From Blumeriella jaapii (Eukaryota > Ascomycota > Leotiomycetes > Helotiales > Drepanopezizaceae): DNA of 64,000 bases. Below are positions 33,808-44,022 of this stretch, piece after piece (the first letter of the stretch is position 1; every line of letters starts with the position of its first letter). The notes below the pieces were generated by a model. That model was not told the origin of the DNA. It worked only from the letters and a program-made list of their open reading frames with translations, and did no database searches. The stretch is taken from NCBI GenBank assembly GCA_009599575.1, contig VWND01000034.1:147864-211863 (forward strand), given 5' to 3'. The translations under genes were made by a program, and so were the position numbers.

Positions 33808-34200
33808 TAGGAAAACAGCTAAAAAAATCTGAAATAAAATCAAAATTTAAAAAAAAACGCTAATTAAAAAAGAAGATTTGATTTTAATTTACGACGTTTA
33901 GCGCGCTATTAATAAATCGGCCGATATTAAGCTTAATTATAAATAGCTCGGATTTTACGAAATATATAAGGCCGAATTAAATAAAAGTTATTACAAGCTT
34001 ACGAAACTCGATAAAACCAAATTGAAAAAAACGTTCGCCGCCAACCGATCAAAACGATTTTATAAAAAAAACTAACAAATTTATTTTTTGGATTTTAATT
34101 AAAATATCGATTCCGATTTTAGCAATTCCGACGACGATTCCGATTAAAGCGATTATACTTTTAAAAAATTTTTTTTTTAAAAAAGTCTGACATCAACCGG
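33001..34200 (+). pseudogene. D1 integrase and C-terminal tail remnant
   Basis: The open piece 33031-33291 (KITKLSLKAAFLAKN, IYYIRRGFLKFKKK) leads into the catalytic core. At 33468-33518 it reads LDYNSESNGFVKRNYKN, where gypsy integrases have a YNSQ.NG..ERGH motif; the catalytic Glu is now Lys (GAA to AAA). The tail to about 34170 is Lys-rich (LNKSYYKLTKLDKTK) and ends in an Asp/Ser-rich stretch (IDSDFSNSDDDSD). Includes a pure A run at about 33774-33803. Confidence 0.75.
33774..33803. repeat. Poly(A) run in D1
   Basis: About 28 consecutive A bases inside the integrase region; simple homopolymer. Confidence 0.85.
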
Positions 34201-34895
34201 ATAATAACACTGTTATTAAAAATACAATTTAAATCGTGATTTCACTTATAACCGAGAAAAAAGAAATGCATATAAGATTATTTATTAATTATTTTATTAT
34301 TTTCATTATTTATTATTTTCCTTTTATTATATACTGTATTATTGTTTTTGTTTTATTTTACTTGTATACAATTTAATTATTTTGTTTTATATATATTATT
34401 TATTTTAAAGACTTTTTTCTATATTATTTAAAATATCTATTATATCTTTTTTTTATTTAATTGTATTTTTGTTTATTAAAACAAAAGCTTTGTATATGTT
34501 TGAGCGGCATATTTATATTGCTCGCATATTTTATTAAAATTATCTTTTATATATTTTATTATTTGCTACTTTTTGCACTATTTACTTTTTTCGTTGTTTT
34601 AAACGGATGCTTGCCTAAACAATTATAATTTATTAAAAAAACAGCATACGAATTTCCGTAATTTTTCAATACAAATATTTTACAATTCTCGTATTTTTTT
34701 TTATTTACTTTTTAATAAATATAACATTTTTTTTTAATCAACGGGCTCATCGATATTATATTGTTTTCTAAGCAAAGCGTTGCTAAACCTGGCAAATTTA
34801 TTTTTAATCTTTTTTAAAACGGAACTATTATACGCAATTTTTCCGAATTTAAGCAAGCATATAATACCGCTATTTTAAATTAATAAATAACTTTT
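34201..34895. other. Very AT-rich spacer, no gene seen
   Basis: Almost pure A/T with long T-rich stretches and few CpG steps, which sets it apart from the RIP-altered elements on both sides, where CpG is common. No LTR ends, tRNA or open frame could be recognised. It could hold the D1 3' LTR or the 5' region of block E. Confidence 0.5.
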
Positions 34896-36766
34896 ATGAA
34901 AATATTTATAAAACAATTCGATATAATAATTAAAAACGTTAACGAATTTTTATTCGACTACGAAAGTTTTATTAAAGCTGAATTCGTTCGCAAAAGTTGT
35001 AATTACGACAAATTTCTGTTGAATTACGATAACGCTTTAAAAGCTTTCGCCGAAGTAAAAAAAGCTCGAGATAATAAAAAAGAAATAATAAATCGGGTTT
35101 TGCGCTTTTTGCTAAATTAACGAAGAAAAAATATTTAAGAATACGTTTTTAGCAAAATCATCGGTATTATTTATTTCGGCATTTCGTTCGCTTTTTCGAA
35201 ACTATTATTTTTATTAAAAAAAAAGTTTAAATATTAAACGTTTATAATTTTAAAACGCAAGTTATAAAAGCTAATAATCTAAAGGCCCGCAGATTTATAA
35301 GTTTTTTTATAGCTATTTGCAAACTGGTCGACGACGCTATACAATCGCCAAAAAAAATACTAATCGGCTGCGAAATTCTAAATTTGACTTTTTTTTAAAG
35401 CAAAAAATTAAGCGTTGTTAAATACGATATTTTTATACGGAAAAAAAAACGACGCTATTCCGATATTTCAAATTTACGACGACGAAAAAAACGAAAAAAT
35501 TAATATTATTTTCGTTTAATTCGAAAAAACATACGCGGTTATAATTAATATTTCTAAAGCAACTAAAATAATTCGGCGATTTTTATTTTTAATTATCGAA
35601 AACGAATTCGAAAACGAAACCAAACGCGTAATAGCAGACAATCGCTTGTTTAAATATAAAAAACCTATTGTATTTGTAAAAGCGATTCCGAAAAAAATAA
35701 AACCGAAAAACGTAAAAAAGCGCGCCGATATTTCCGAAACTTTTTTTGTTTGAAAAAGAAAATTATTCGCGTCGCTAGCAAAAAAAGCACCGCGAATAAA
35801 AACAGCCGGAAATCGACGCCGAATTATAGCTTTTAAATTAATTAATAAAAAACGCGACGATTTTATAAAATCAAATTTAAAAAACTTCGGCATTTCGAAA
35901 AGAAAAAATTTAAACGATTTTGATTTTGATTTTTCGAAACTAAATACGCAAACGCTAAATACGTGTGCTACGTTTAAAAACGTCGTATTACTACCGCTAA
36001 TACTTTAGATTTTAATAAAAGTATTTAAAATTTCGATTATTATACGATTCGACCGAAAAAATCTAAAAAAAAATATCGAAATTATCGCGGAAGAAATTAT
36101 ATAAAAAGCATAAAATCAAATTATTTTATTTAAAACTTTCGCTTTCGACGACGCTACGATTCAGAAATTTTATTTCGATATTTTTACGCAAATATTAAAT
36201 AAATCCGTTAGTTTTTTCCTTTTTGTTTTAAACGAAAACTAAATTAAGCTTTTTTCGGAAAATTATAAATATAATACGCTAAAGCAAATAAAAAAAACTT
36301 TTAAAAACGGTAATCCGTTTTTACTCGAGCTTTTTTTCGTTAAAAAACTTCGATTTTTTAATTTCGTTTTACGAATAACGTTAACGCTAAAAAAAACGGA
36401 AAATTCTACTTTTTTTATATATATTATTACGCGGCGTATTACGATTTAATTACAAAAAAAATCGACGTTGTCGGCTTTGCTAATCGATTTGCTATTATTA
36501 AAAATTCGGATTATAACGTATTCGAAATTAATTTTAATAATTAATTTATATTCCGACGAAAAACTGCGAAAATTATTAAAACGCGTGTTAAAATTTACTT
36601 GGGCTACGCGAATTTCAAAGCAGATTTTAAAGCTTTTAGCGCGATTATAAAATTCGATTAAAACAAAAAAAATAAAAGCAACGAATATTTTTGAAAGTCG
36701 ACTTTTCTGGCTTTTTAACCGAAAATATATTTAAAAATTTATTTAAATTAAGCTGCGAATTCGTTA
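34896..36766 (+). pseudogene. Unclassified decayed coding block E
   Basis: Plus-strand open pieces at 34896-35120 (KQFDIIIKNVNEFLFDYESF, YDKFLLNYDNALKAFAEVKK) and 36468-36650 are joined by long readable stretches, e.g. around 35460-35890 (KTYAVIINISKATKIIRRF, KPKNVKKRADISETFF, KNFGISKRKNLNDFDFDFS). The minus-strand frame at 35516-35893 is a shadow. The inferred protein is Lys/Ser/Asp-rich without a reverse transcriptase, integrase or knuckle motif I recognise. It might be the gag-like part of another element or a decayed host gene. It carries one 33-nt unit. The right end is the junction with A6. Confidence 0.5.
35765..35797. repeat. 33-nt hairpin unit, copy in block E
   Basis: ATTCGCGTCGCTA, A-rich loop, then an arm ending GCACCGCGAAT: 33 nt. 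The terminal 7 bases pair perfectly. Confidence 0.8.
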
Positions 36767-37088
36767 ATTACGATTGCGAGTATTTTTTTATCGTATACGA
36801 CGTAGTTTAGTTTTGCGAAAGCTATGGTTTTGCTAAAATAGGCGACTGAAAGCCAATCGTTATTATAGAATTGCGAAAGCACAAAAGCTACTACGCCGTC
36901 GAAAGCGTTAATTTCTAATATGCAAAAAAGGTTTTGCCTGTAATATTATAGAACTAGTGCAATAATAAAAGCTAATATAAAAAGGTCGAAACTTTTTTGA
37001 TATTCAAAAATGAAATTGTAAAAAACGTTAGCTTTTGTTAAATAGACCAAAAGCTTTGCAATTATACCGTAATTTCGAATAAAACGTC
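36767..37088 (-). pseudogene. A6 RNase H fragment
   Basis: Aligns with A4 18401-18720 on the minus strand. It is cut on the right by A5. On the left the alignment ends at TTACGATTGCGAG beside block E. Confidence 0.75.
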
Positions 37089-37352
37089 TGTGACGACTCA
37101 CTCGTTTGCCCCTCGTGTCACCCCAGCAACTACGTATAGTTGCAAGCTCCCTGGTCTTCTGGTGGGTTTTTCTATCAATTGTGGAAATTATTTTTATATA
37201 TAAAGCTTTTTTCTTTTAGCAACTTTTGTTTTTTGCAATTATTGATTTTAAATAAATATTTTTATTACAGAACCAAAGGCTCGTTTTATACCATATAAAT
37301 ACGGCGACCAGTTAACTAATCTTTTAGCCCTTCGATTAATTAAATCGTTATA
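37089..37352 (+). repeat. 5' LTR of A5 (264 bp)
   Basis: Starts TGTGACGACTCACTCG, outer part spared (GCCCCTCGTGTCACCCCAGC); the inner end reads TTAAATCGTTATA. A TATATATAAAG box lies near 37195. Confidence 0.95.
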
Positions 37353-38970
37353 TTATTAATAACTTTTTTTTATATTGGCGACGGCGTAAATTATTTTTCC
37401 TTTCGAATTTTTTACAGGTTATATTAAGGCGATCGACCGGTCGTGAAAAAGCTTATTTCCGCATTTTGCGAAAAATGGCTTTTGTTTAACGATTTCTTTC
37501 TTAACAGAGCTTTTCAGCTTTTGCTATTATATCTCAATCTTTCTTTTTTTAATCAGCGAAAAAGCAGCTTCTCTCAAAAGCTTTTTTTTCTGAAAAACAA
37601 TTCTTTTTCCGAGGAAAGAAAAACAAAGGAAAAGGCAGAGCGCTAACTATTTCGCCTGCCATTTTTTTGCAGCTTAGCGCTGAAAGCGTTTAGTTGAAAC
37701 TTTTGCAAAATCAATTAAAAAAAGCGCAAAAGCGTAAACGACAACTTTTAGAAATTATACGATTGCGGCAGACTTTTTAATCAGAACGTTTAGTAGAATT
37801 TATCGAACGTGCTTTTGCTAGTCGCGAATCTGCTGCTTTTTTTTCTTTTCGCAACGTTTTTTTTTAATCAACAAACGCTGCAAATCAACTTTTACGCTTT
37901 TCGCGAATTTTTTTTAAATCTTTTTATAACGGCCAAAACTTTAGCGCGCTTTTTAAACGCTATAGTTTTTATTTATCTGCTGATTTTCGATTAGCTCGCA
38001 TAAAGCGCGTTTCGAACTTTAAGTTTAAGCTAGATAATAATAAAAATTACAAAGCACGCTATTGAAAAATTAGAATTTTCGACAACTTCGAATTTTATTA
38101 CAATTATTTCGCTGATAATCGATTTCGCAAAAATTATATATTCGATTAAATCGAAAGCGTGGCAAAAGAGTTTCTGACTCCGCGTATTTTGGACCGTTTC
38201 GATCTTATATTTCCCGAAGAATTAATAAAAAAGGTCGCCGATTTTTTGGCCGATTTTTCAAACGTTCAAAAGGCCGAAAACGAATTTAAAATGCTTGCAA
38301 TAAATACGCACGACGACTTTTAACGTTTTTACTTGCGATTTTCCATTTTCGCAGCGAACGCTTAAATACGAATTAACAAACAGCTTCGAAACGCTTTTCG
38401 CGATAAAATACTAAAGCGTTTACGAGAAAAGCTGCATTTGAAATGGACGCGTATAACGACTTTTAAAAATTAGCTTATCGCCGTCCGTTAAAAAAAACAA
38501 AATCAGTTGGCTAAACGAATTTTATACGCGAGTCGCTTTTTAATCAAATCTATTATTTATTAAAATGATAGGTTTTTAACCAAAGCGTACTACGAGTCAA
38601 ATCGTACGTATAAAAATCGTTTAAATATTTCACAGGCTTTTTTTTAGCTTTTTGTTTTTCTTTTTTTTTTACGCTAAAACGTCTTTTTTAGCGTTTTTCT
38701 TTTTCGATCGGACCAACGATAACGCTCGTTTTTTATTTTATATTAAAAGGTTCGAAGCTAATTTGCACGATCTTTTACGGGCCGACCTTCGGTTTTACTT
38801 AAAAACCCTTTTAGACTAATAGATGTAAACGAGGTCGAACCGGCCGAAGATTCGCCTTTTAATAATAATAGTAAAAACGAAAACCCTTTTCCAAACGACT
38901 TTTAAAACGCATACGAAGAAATTAAAAGCTTTTTCGTTAATCGAGGAAACGCTCAGGCCTAAGCAAAGCT
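37353..38970 (+). pseudogene. A5 leader and gag remnant
   Basis: One plus-strand frame shows ERAFASRESAA, NGQNFSALFKRY, LIKKVADFLADFSNVQKAE, NEFKMLAINTHDDF and EVEPAEDSPFNNNSKNENPF, broken by stops. The last stretch is clearer than in other copies and gives an acidic, Asn-rich Gag end. The open frames at 37443-37646 and 37809-37994 are leader or shadow readings. Confidence 0.65.
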
Positions 38971-39420
38971 TTTTTTTTGAGCGTATTGCGCGATATGCGT
39001 TATTTTAACGTTCGAAAGCTTTTTGGTAGCGATTTATTAATAATTTTCGTTATATTTACCAAAAATAGCTTTTCGTACAAAATAAAAGCGCTCGCCGATT
39101 TTGAAACGAACGGTTATGCGTTGATCGATTCGGCGTTAATTAAATCTTTTTTTTTTTTTTTAAAACTTTTGATTTAATTTCTCCCGGCTTTTTTTTTTGT
39201 AAAAAAATATAATAAAGCTCGTGGCTATTTAATTATATATTTTACGCTTTTTAATCTTATTATTAATAATCGAATATAATCGTTTATTTTTTTTTTGATT
39301 ATTAATTTTGGAAATTATAGTGTAATTTTAGAAAAAGCTTGGTTGGCCGAATATTAAGTTTTATTAGACTGTAATAAACGCAAGTTTTATTGGCCGAAGT
39401 TTTATTTTTTTACAGTTTTT
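38971..39420 (+). pseudogene. A5 aspartic protease remnant
   Basis: 38977-39177 reads LRDMRYFNVRKLFGSDLLII, then KALADFETNGYALIDSALIK. The D-S-G triad reads D-F-E. Then LLAEVLF-like and YWPKF-like remnants of the second motif. Minus-strand frame 39364-39609 is a shadow. Confidence 0.78.
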
Positions 39421-39564
39421 TACGTTCGTTGTATTAAAGTTTTTTATTTGCATTTCCGAAAGATTTAATCTCGCCATTAAAACGACGCTGTGAAACGTGA
39501 TAAGAACTTTGATTAATTGTGGCAGATTTACGATGCTATGCGAAGCGCGAAAAGGTCGAATTTT

Positions 39565-39597
39565 ATTCGCGGTGCTAATTTCGATGGCGACGCCAAT
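39565..39597. repeat. 33-nt hairpin unit, copy in A5
   Basis: ATTCGCGGTGCTA, 7-nt loop, TGGCGACGCCAAT: 33 nt on the coding strand, between protease and reverse transcriptase. Confidence 0.78.
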
Positions 39598-39640
39598 GGA
39601 ATAATACAAGAAATCACACCATTATTTTCTTAGGCTGTCG

Positions 39641-39653
39641 ATTTTTTTTTTAT

Positions 39654-39688
<35 letters not shown>
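39641..39688. repeat. Poly(T) tract in A5
   Basis: A T run interrupted only by TTA at 39650-39653, longest of the family in this window. It sits just after the 33-nt unit on the coding strand. Confidence 0.85.
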
Positions 39689-39719
39689 CGTCAAAACAGC
39701 TTTTTCGTTTTACGAAAAA

Positions 39720-41400
39720 CAGTTATATTAAAAACCGAAGGAAGGGTTTCGCCGCGATAGCCTTTTAGCTTAATATAATCGATAGTTTAAATAAGCCACT
39801 TTTTGAACTTTTTAAACGATCAGTTCGAAAACGAGTTTCTTAATTTACTATTTACTTAATTTTTATTTGCTAGATTATTACATACGTTTTTAAGCTGATT
39901 TTTAGAAAAGAAGCAGTTGAAGTGTTTTTAACGTTTTTGTACGAGATCGACAAAATATTAGACGACTTTACGTACAACATTTTTCTTAAGATTTAATTTC
40001 ATAGTTTTTTCGAACGTTTCAGAATCAACGAAATATCGATTTCGACCTTTTTAATTAATTTAGCAGAGCTAATTTCGAATAAACCTTTTTTCGAATTTTT
40101 TTTTTCGAAGTACAAAGATTTCGAATACGTGTTTTTTAAGGCCGCTAGTAACGAGCTAGCCTTTTACCGGCCTTACGATTATAAGATCGAGCTTATTGTA
40201 AGTGAAAAAGAGCTGAAATATATTTTTTTATATAAAATATCGATTTTAAAGCTCGAGATTGTTAAAATTTATTTGCAAAATAATTTTAATAAAGGTTTTA
40301 TCGAATCTTTTATCGTTTTTTTCGCTGTTTTAGTGTTTTTCGTTAAAAAACCCGACGGTTTATTACGTTTTTGTATCGATTATCGAGCTTTTAATAATAT
40401 TATTCGCAAAAATCGCTATTTTTTTTTTTTTATCGACAAAACTTTTGTTTGTTTTTCGAGAGCGCGTATTTTTACGAAGCTCGATATTCGTTAAGCTTTT
40501 TATAAAATTCGAATGGATCCCGCTAGTAAAAAACTGACGACGTTTCGTACGCGTTACGGCGCTTATAAATGCAAAATGCTATTTTTTGGCTTTATTAATA
40601 AATTCGCAATTTATTAACGCTATATAAACGACGTTTTTTTCGATTATTTAAACGATTTTTGCATTATATATTTAAATAACATTTTTATTTATTCGTCCGA
40701 CTTTTTGAAATACGTTATATACGTTCGCAAAATGCTTTAAAAATTCGCTGACGCTGAATTACAGGCCGATATTCGGAAATCTGAATTTAACGTTATTCGG
40801 ATTCGTTATTTAAGTTTTATTATTTTTACTAAAAGCTTAGAAGTAAATTCAGAAAAAGTTTCCGTGGTCGCTTATTGGAAGCTTTTTATTATTATAAAAA
40901 ATATATAAAGTTTTTTTGGTTTTTGTAACTTTTACCGACGTTTTATTCGAAACTACGGTATAATTGCAAAGCTTTTAGTTTATTTGACCAAAGCTAACGT
41001 TTTTTATAATTTCACTTTTAAATATCAGAAAAGTTTCGACTTTTTTATATTAGCTTTTATTATTGCATTAGTTTTATAATATTACAGGCAAGATTTTTTT
41101 GTATATTAGAGATTAACGCTTTCGACGGCGTAGTAGCTTTTATACTTTCGCAATTCCATAGCGACGACTAGCTTCCAGTCGCTTATTTTAGCAAAACTAT
41201 AATTTTCGCAAAATTAAACTACGTCGTATACGACAAAAAAATATTCGTAATCGTGAAATTTCTAGGCAATTTTCGTGCTAAATTAACTAGCTTAGTTTAT
41301 CAGATTAAAATAATTATTAATTATAAGGCCTTGGAGTATTTTATAATTTTTAAACTTTTAAACGCTCGATAAGCACGCTGGACCGAGCTTCTCGCCGATT
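39720..41400 (+). pseudogene. A5 reverse transcriptase and RNase H remnant
   Basis: 40129-40494 reads ASNELAFYRPYDYKIEL, KKPDGLLRFCIDYRAFNNI and ARIFTKLDIR. It continues to FYKIRMDPASKKLTTFRTRY after one stop. The catalytic box reads Y-L-N-N at 40669-40680. Thumb remnants ELQADIRKSEFNVI and YRRFIRNYG-type sequence follow; RNase H to about 41400 is weak. Confidence 0.85.
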
Positions 41401-43226
41401 ACAATTTTCTTATTACGTACAAACCAAATAAACACAACTTTTTGGCTGACGCATTAATACGTCGTACGAGCGAATTCGACCGTTAAAACTTTTTTAAACG
41501 CATTCAGCGCTTGCAAATTTTTTTTTCGAGCCGATTAAATTAATTACCGCCTTTTGATTAAAGAATTTCGACTTTTTACGGCTTTTGAAACAGCTGTTTT
41601 TATCGTTGAAATAGCTGATTTTTTATTCGCATTCCGTGTCGTTGATCAGCTTTTTTACGCTAATCGCACAGCTAGCAGCCTTATAGCTTTTCGAAAAAAG
41701 CTGTACGAAACGCTACGAAAAAAAACGACGATAATAATACTTCGTATATATTTAAACGCGATCTGCTGCTATATTACGGTCGCCTGATAGTATTAAACGT
41801 CGATTATTTTCGTTTGGCTTTTGTACGAAAAATGCACGACCAGATTTTTACCGTTTATTTTAGCGCTCGCAAAACTACGCAATTGCTTTCGGACTAATAT
41901 TATTAACGAGGTATAATAGCTTTCGTAAAATAATATTATCGCAATTGCTACGCTTATCGAAAAAGTTTTATTTTAAAAAATAAGCGCTTCGGCTTTTTTT
42001 AGCTTTTTTTTGTTTTTAACCATTTTTGAAAGCATGTTATAATAGATTTTTGCAGCTTTAACAAAAATAAACACGGTTACGACAACGTATTCGTAATAAT
42101 AAATCGCTTTTTTAAGCAGGCTATTTCGATTTTTTGCTATAAAAATATCGATATTCGAGGTTTCGCCAAATTGTATATATTTTACGTATATAAGTATTTT
42201 GGCTTTTTAAAAAATATTATTAGCGATCGTGGCTTTTAATATTAATCTACTTTCTGGTTTGAATTAAACAAAATATTCGGTACGCAATTAAAGCTTTCGA
42301 CAGCCGTTTATTTTGAAACCGACGGTCAGACCGAAATTTATAATTAATATTTGCAAAAACGCTTTCGACTTTTCGTGAATTTTTATTAAAACGATTGGAG
42401 CGAATTTCTTTTAATAATGAATTTCGCTTAAATAATTTTTTTTTACGAGAGTCTAAATGGCCTTTTATTTTTTAAAATTATATACGATTATATTTTTTAT
42501 ACCAATTGGAATTGAAAGCTCGATACTTTTTTTTTTCTTAACTTTTTATACAAGCTAAACGCAGACGAAGCTCGTGCGTACGCTCGCCGTTATTACGACG
42601 CCTAGAATCTCGCCAAATCGCATTTTTAATAAGCCTACGATAAAATAAAAAGAAATGCGAATAAATTTCGCCGCGCGATCGATTTTAACGTTGGCGATTA
42701 CGTATGGCTCGATATGCGTCCATTTCCGATTTTCCGGCCTTTTCGCAAATTCGACAATTTTACAAACGGCTTTTTTAAAATTGTAGCCAAAATTTTCGAT
42801 AACGCTTTTAAACTAAATCTTTTTAGTATTATAAACGTATATCCAGTTTTTTACGCTAGTCGACTGCGTAAAGCAGCTAACGACGCGCTTTTAAGTCAGA
42901 TTAGTTCAGCCTTTAAATCTATTAATATAATTGGTAAGCTTAAATACGAAGTCGAAGAATTGATCGCTTGTCGAATACAGCGGAAGATTTTTTAGTATAA
43001 AATTTTTAAATAGGTTTAAATAAAGATTTTACGTGATACTTCGCGTTTGATTTTATATACGCTTTCCTAAAGGTGCGCGATTTTTATTTGGCGCATAAAA
43101 AGCTTTCCGGTCCTTTTGCAAAACTTGTAGACTGGCTGAAAGCGTATTCCGAAAGTTTAGACTCGTACGATTATTTAGATAATAACGTATTAATAAATAA
43201 AAGCTCGAAGGCGCGCTTTTTTCGGA
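41401..43226 (+). pseudogene. A5 integrase with C-terminal chromodomain, remnant
   Basis: 41554-41787 (IKEFRLFTAFETAVFIVEIA ... NRTASSLIAFRKKL) is the region before the integrase. The zinc-binding domain (YCRNCYA-type) lies near 41890-41950 and the catalytic core at about 42050-42480. 42714-42995 reads RPFPIFRPFRKFDNFTNGFF, FYASRLRKAANDALL and YEVEELIACRIQRK, i.e. the integrase C-terminal module running into a chromodomain. The remaining chromodomain to about 43080 has stops and a 1-base loss compared with A7. Confidence 0.8.
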
Positions 43227-43237
43227 CGGGGGGGTAA
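43227..43237 (+). other. Polypurine tract of A5
   Basis: GACGGGGGGGTAA next to the 3' LTR. It is the usual plus-strand primer site and one of the longest G runs in the window. Confidence 0.75.
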
Positions 43238-43501
43238 TGTGACGATTTATTCGTTTGCTCCTCGTATTACCTTAGTAACTACGTATAATTGCAAGCTTTT
43301 TGGTCTTTTGGTAGGTCTTTTTATTAACTGTGGAGACTATTTATATATATAAGACTTTTTTTTTTTAACAATTTCTGCCTTTTGCAGTTGTTGATTTTAA
43401 GTGAATATTTTTGTTACAAAACCAAAGGCTCGTTTCATACCATATGAATACGGCGACCAGTTGACTGATCTCCCAGCCCTCCGACTGATTAGATCGTCAT
43501 A
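43238..43501 (+). repeat. 3' LTR of A5 (264 bp)
   Basis: The inner left end is RIP-altered (GACGATTTATTCG); the outer right end is preserved (CTGATCTCCCAGCCCTCCG), ending TCGTCATA. Confidence 0.95.
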
Positions 43502-43506
43502 ACGTC

Positions 43507-43728
43507 GGTAAAAATTACAAAAATCAAAAAAGTTTTATATATCTTTTATAATAATAAAAAGCTTTTAATAAACGACCACGGAAACCTTTTCTAAATTTAT
43601 TTCTAAACTTTTAATAAAAATAATAAAACTTAAGTAACGGGTCCGAATAACGTTAAATTCAAATTTTCGAATATCGGCCTGTAATTCAGCGTTAGCGAGC
43701 CTTTAAAACATTTTGCGAACGTATATAA
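43507..43728 (-). pseudogene. A6 reverse transcriptase thumb fragment
   Basis: Aligns with A4 18720 to about 18935 on the minus strand, between the A5 and B2 insertions. Encodes the ADAEL..DIRK.EFNV.RTRYLG region with stops. Confidence 0.75.
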
Positions 43729-44022
43729 TGTTACGATCCTGCCAGTGGTATAGGTGCCAGTGGTATGATTGGTGCCAGTGGTATAGATGCCAATGGTATA
43801 ATTGGTGCCAGTGGTATGATTGCCGGTGGTGTTGGAATAAGGTTTGGGCACGGACCACCTCGGCCACTAGGCTTCGCGCTAAGTTACGTGACTTATAAGC
43901 GCAATCTATTGTATATAAAGTTCGCGATCCCGAGTATTCTAGCTCGGTGTTTTTCTTTTAATTTATATGCGTACCTTTTGATTTATATTATTTTTTTAAT
44001 TACTCTTAAGCTAGCTGTGATA
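43729..44022 (+). repeat. 5' LTR of B2 (294 bp) with dimeric tandem repeat
   Basis: TGTTACGATCC at the outer left end; the inner right end reads TGTGATA (ancestral TGTGACA). From about 43740 to 43830 it holds five units of GCCAGTGGTAT followed alternately by short and longer spacers (15 and 18 nt), giving a 33-nt dimer period. The open frames in it, rich in Gly/Ala/Ser or Cys/Gln/Trp, come only from this repeat. Confidence 0.93.

Larger units (their letters stand above)
3475..34200 (+). mobile_element. Family D Ty3/gypsy element D1, interrupted by C2 and the A1-A4 nest
   Basis: The D1 sequence is continuous if 3822-9807 (C2, duplication AAACG) and 10646-32250 (A1 nest, duplication AAAGC) are removed. 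The remaining pieces (3475-3821, 9813-10645, 32256 to about 34200) read in order as reverse transcriptase, RNase H and integrase on the plus strand. The first two pieces align with D2 at 62966-64000. No LTR is recognised at either end; the left end is cut by C1 and the right end is an estimate from the last coding-like sequence. Confidence 0.8.
37089..43501 (+). mobile_element. Complete family A chromovirus A5 (6413 bp)
   Basis: Two 264-bp LTRs and the duplication ACGTC (37084-37088, 43502-43506) define it; the A6 sequence reads across after removal. Plus-strand order: LTR, gag, protease, 33-nt unit and poly(T) run, reverse transcriptase/RNase H, integrase, chromodomain, polypurine tract, LTR. 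Confidence 0.95.

Noticed and set aside
35516..35893. 125-codon minus-strand frame in block E
   Set aside because: The plus strand over the same interval has longer stretches with normal hydrophilic composition; this looks like the antisense shadow.
43765..43830. 33-nt dimer period of the family B LTR repeat as related to the 33-nt hairpin
   Set aside because: The sequences are unrelated (GCCAGTGGTAT against ATTCGCGGTGC); the equal length is coincidence.
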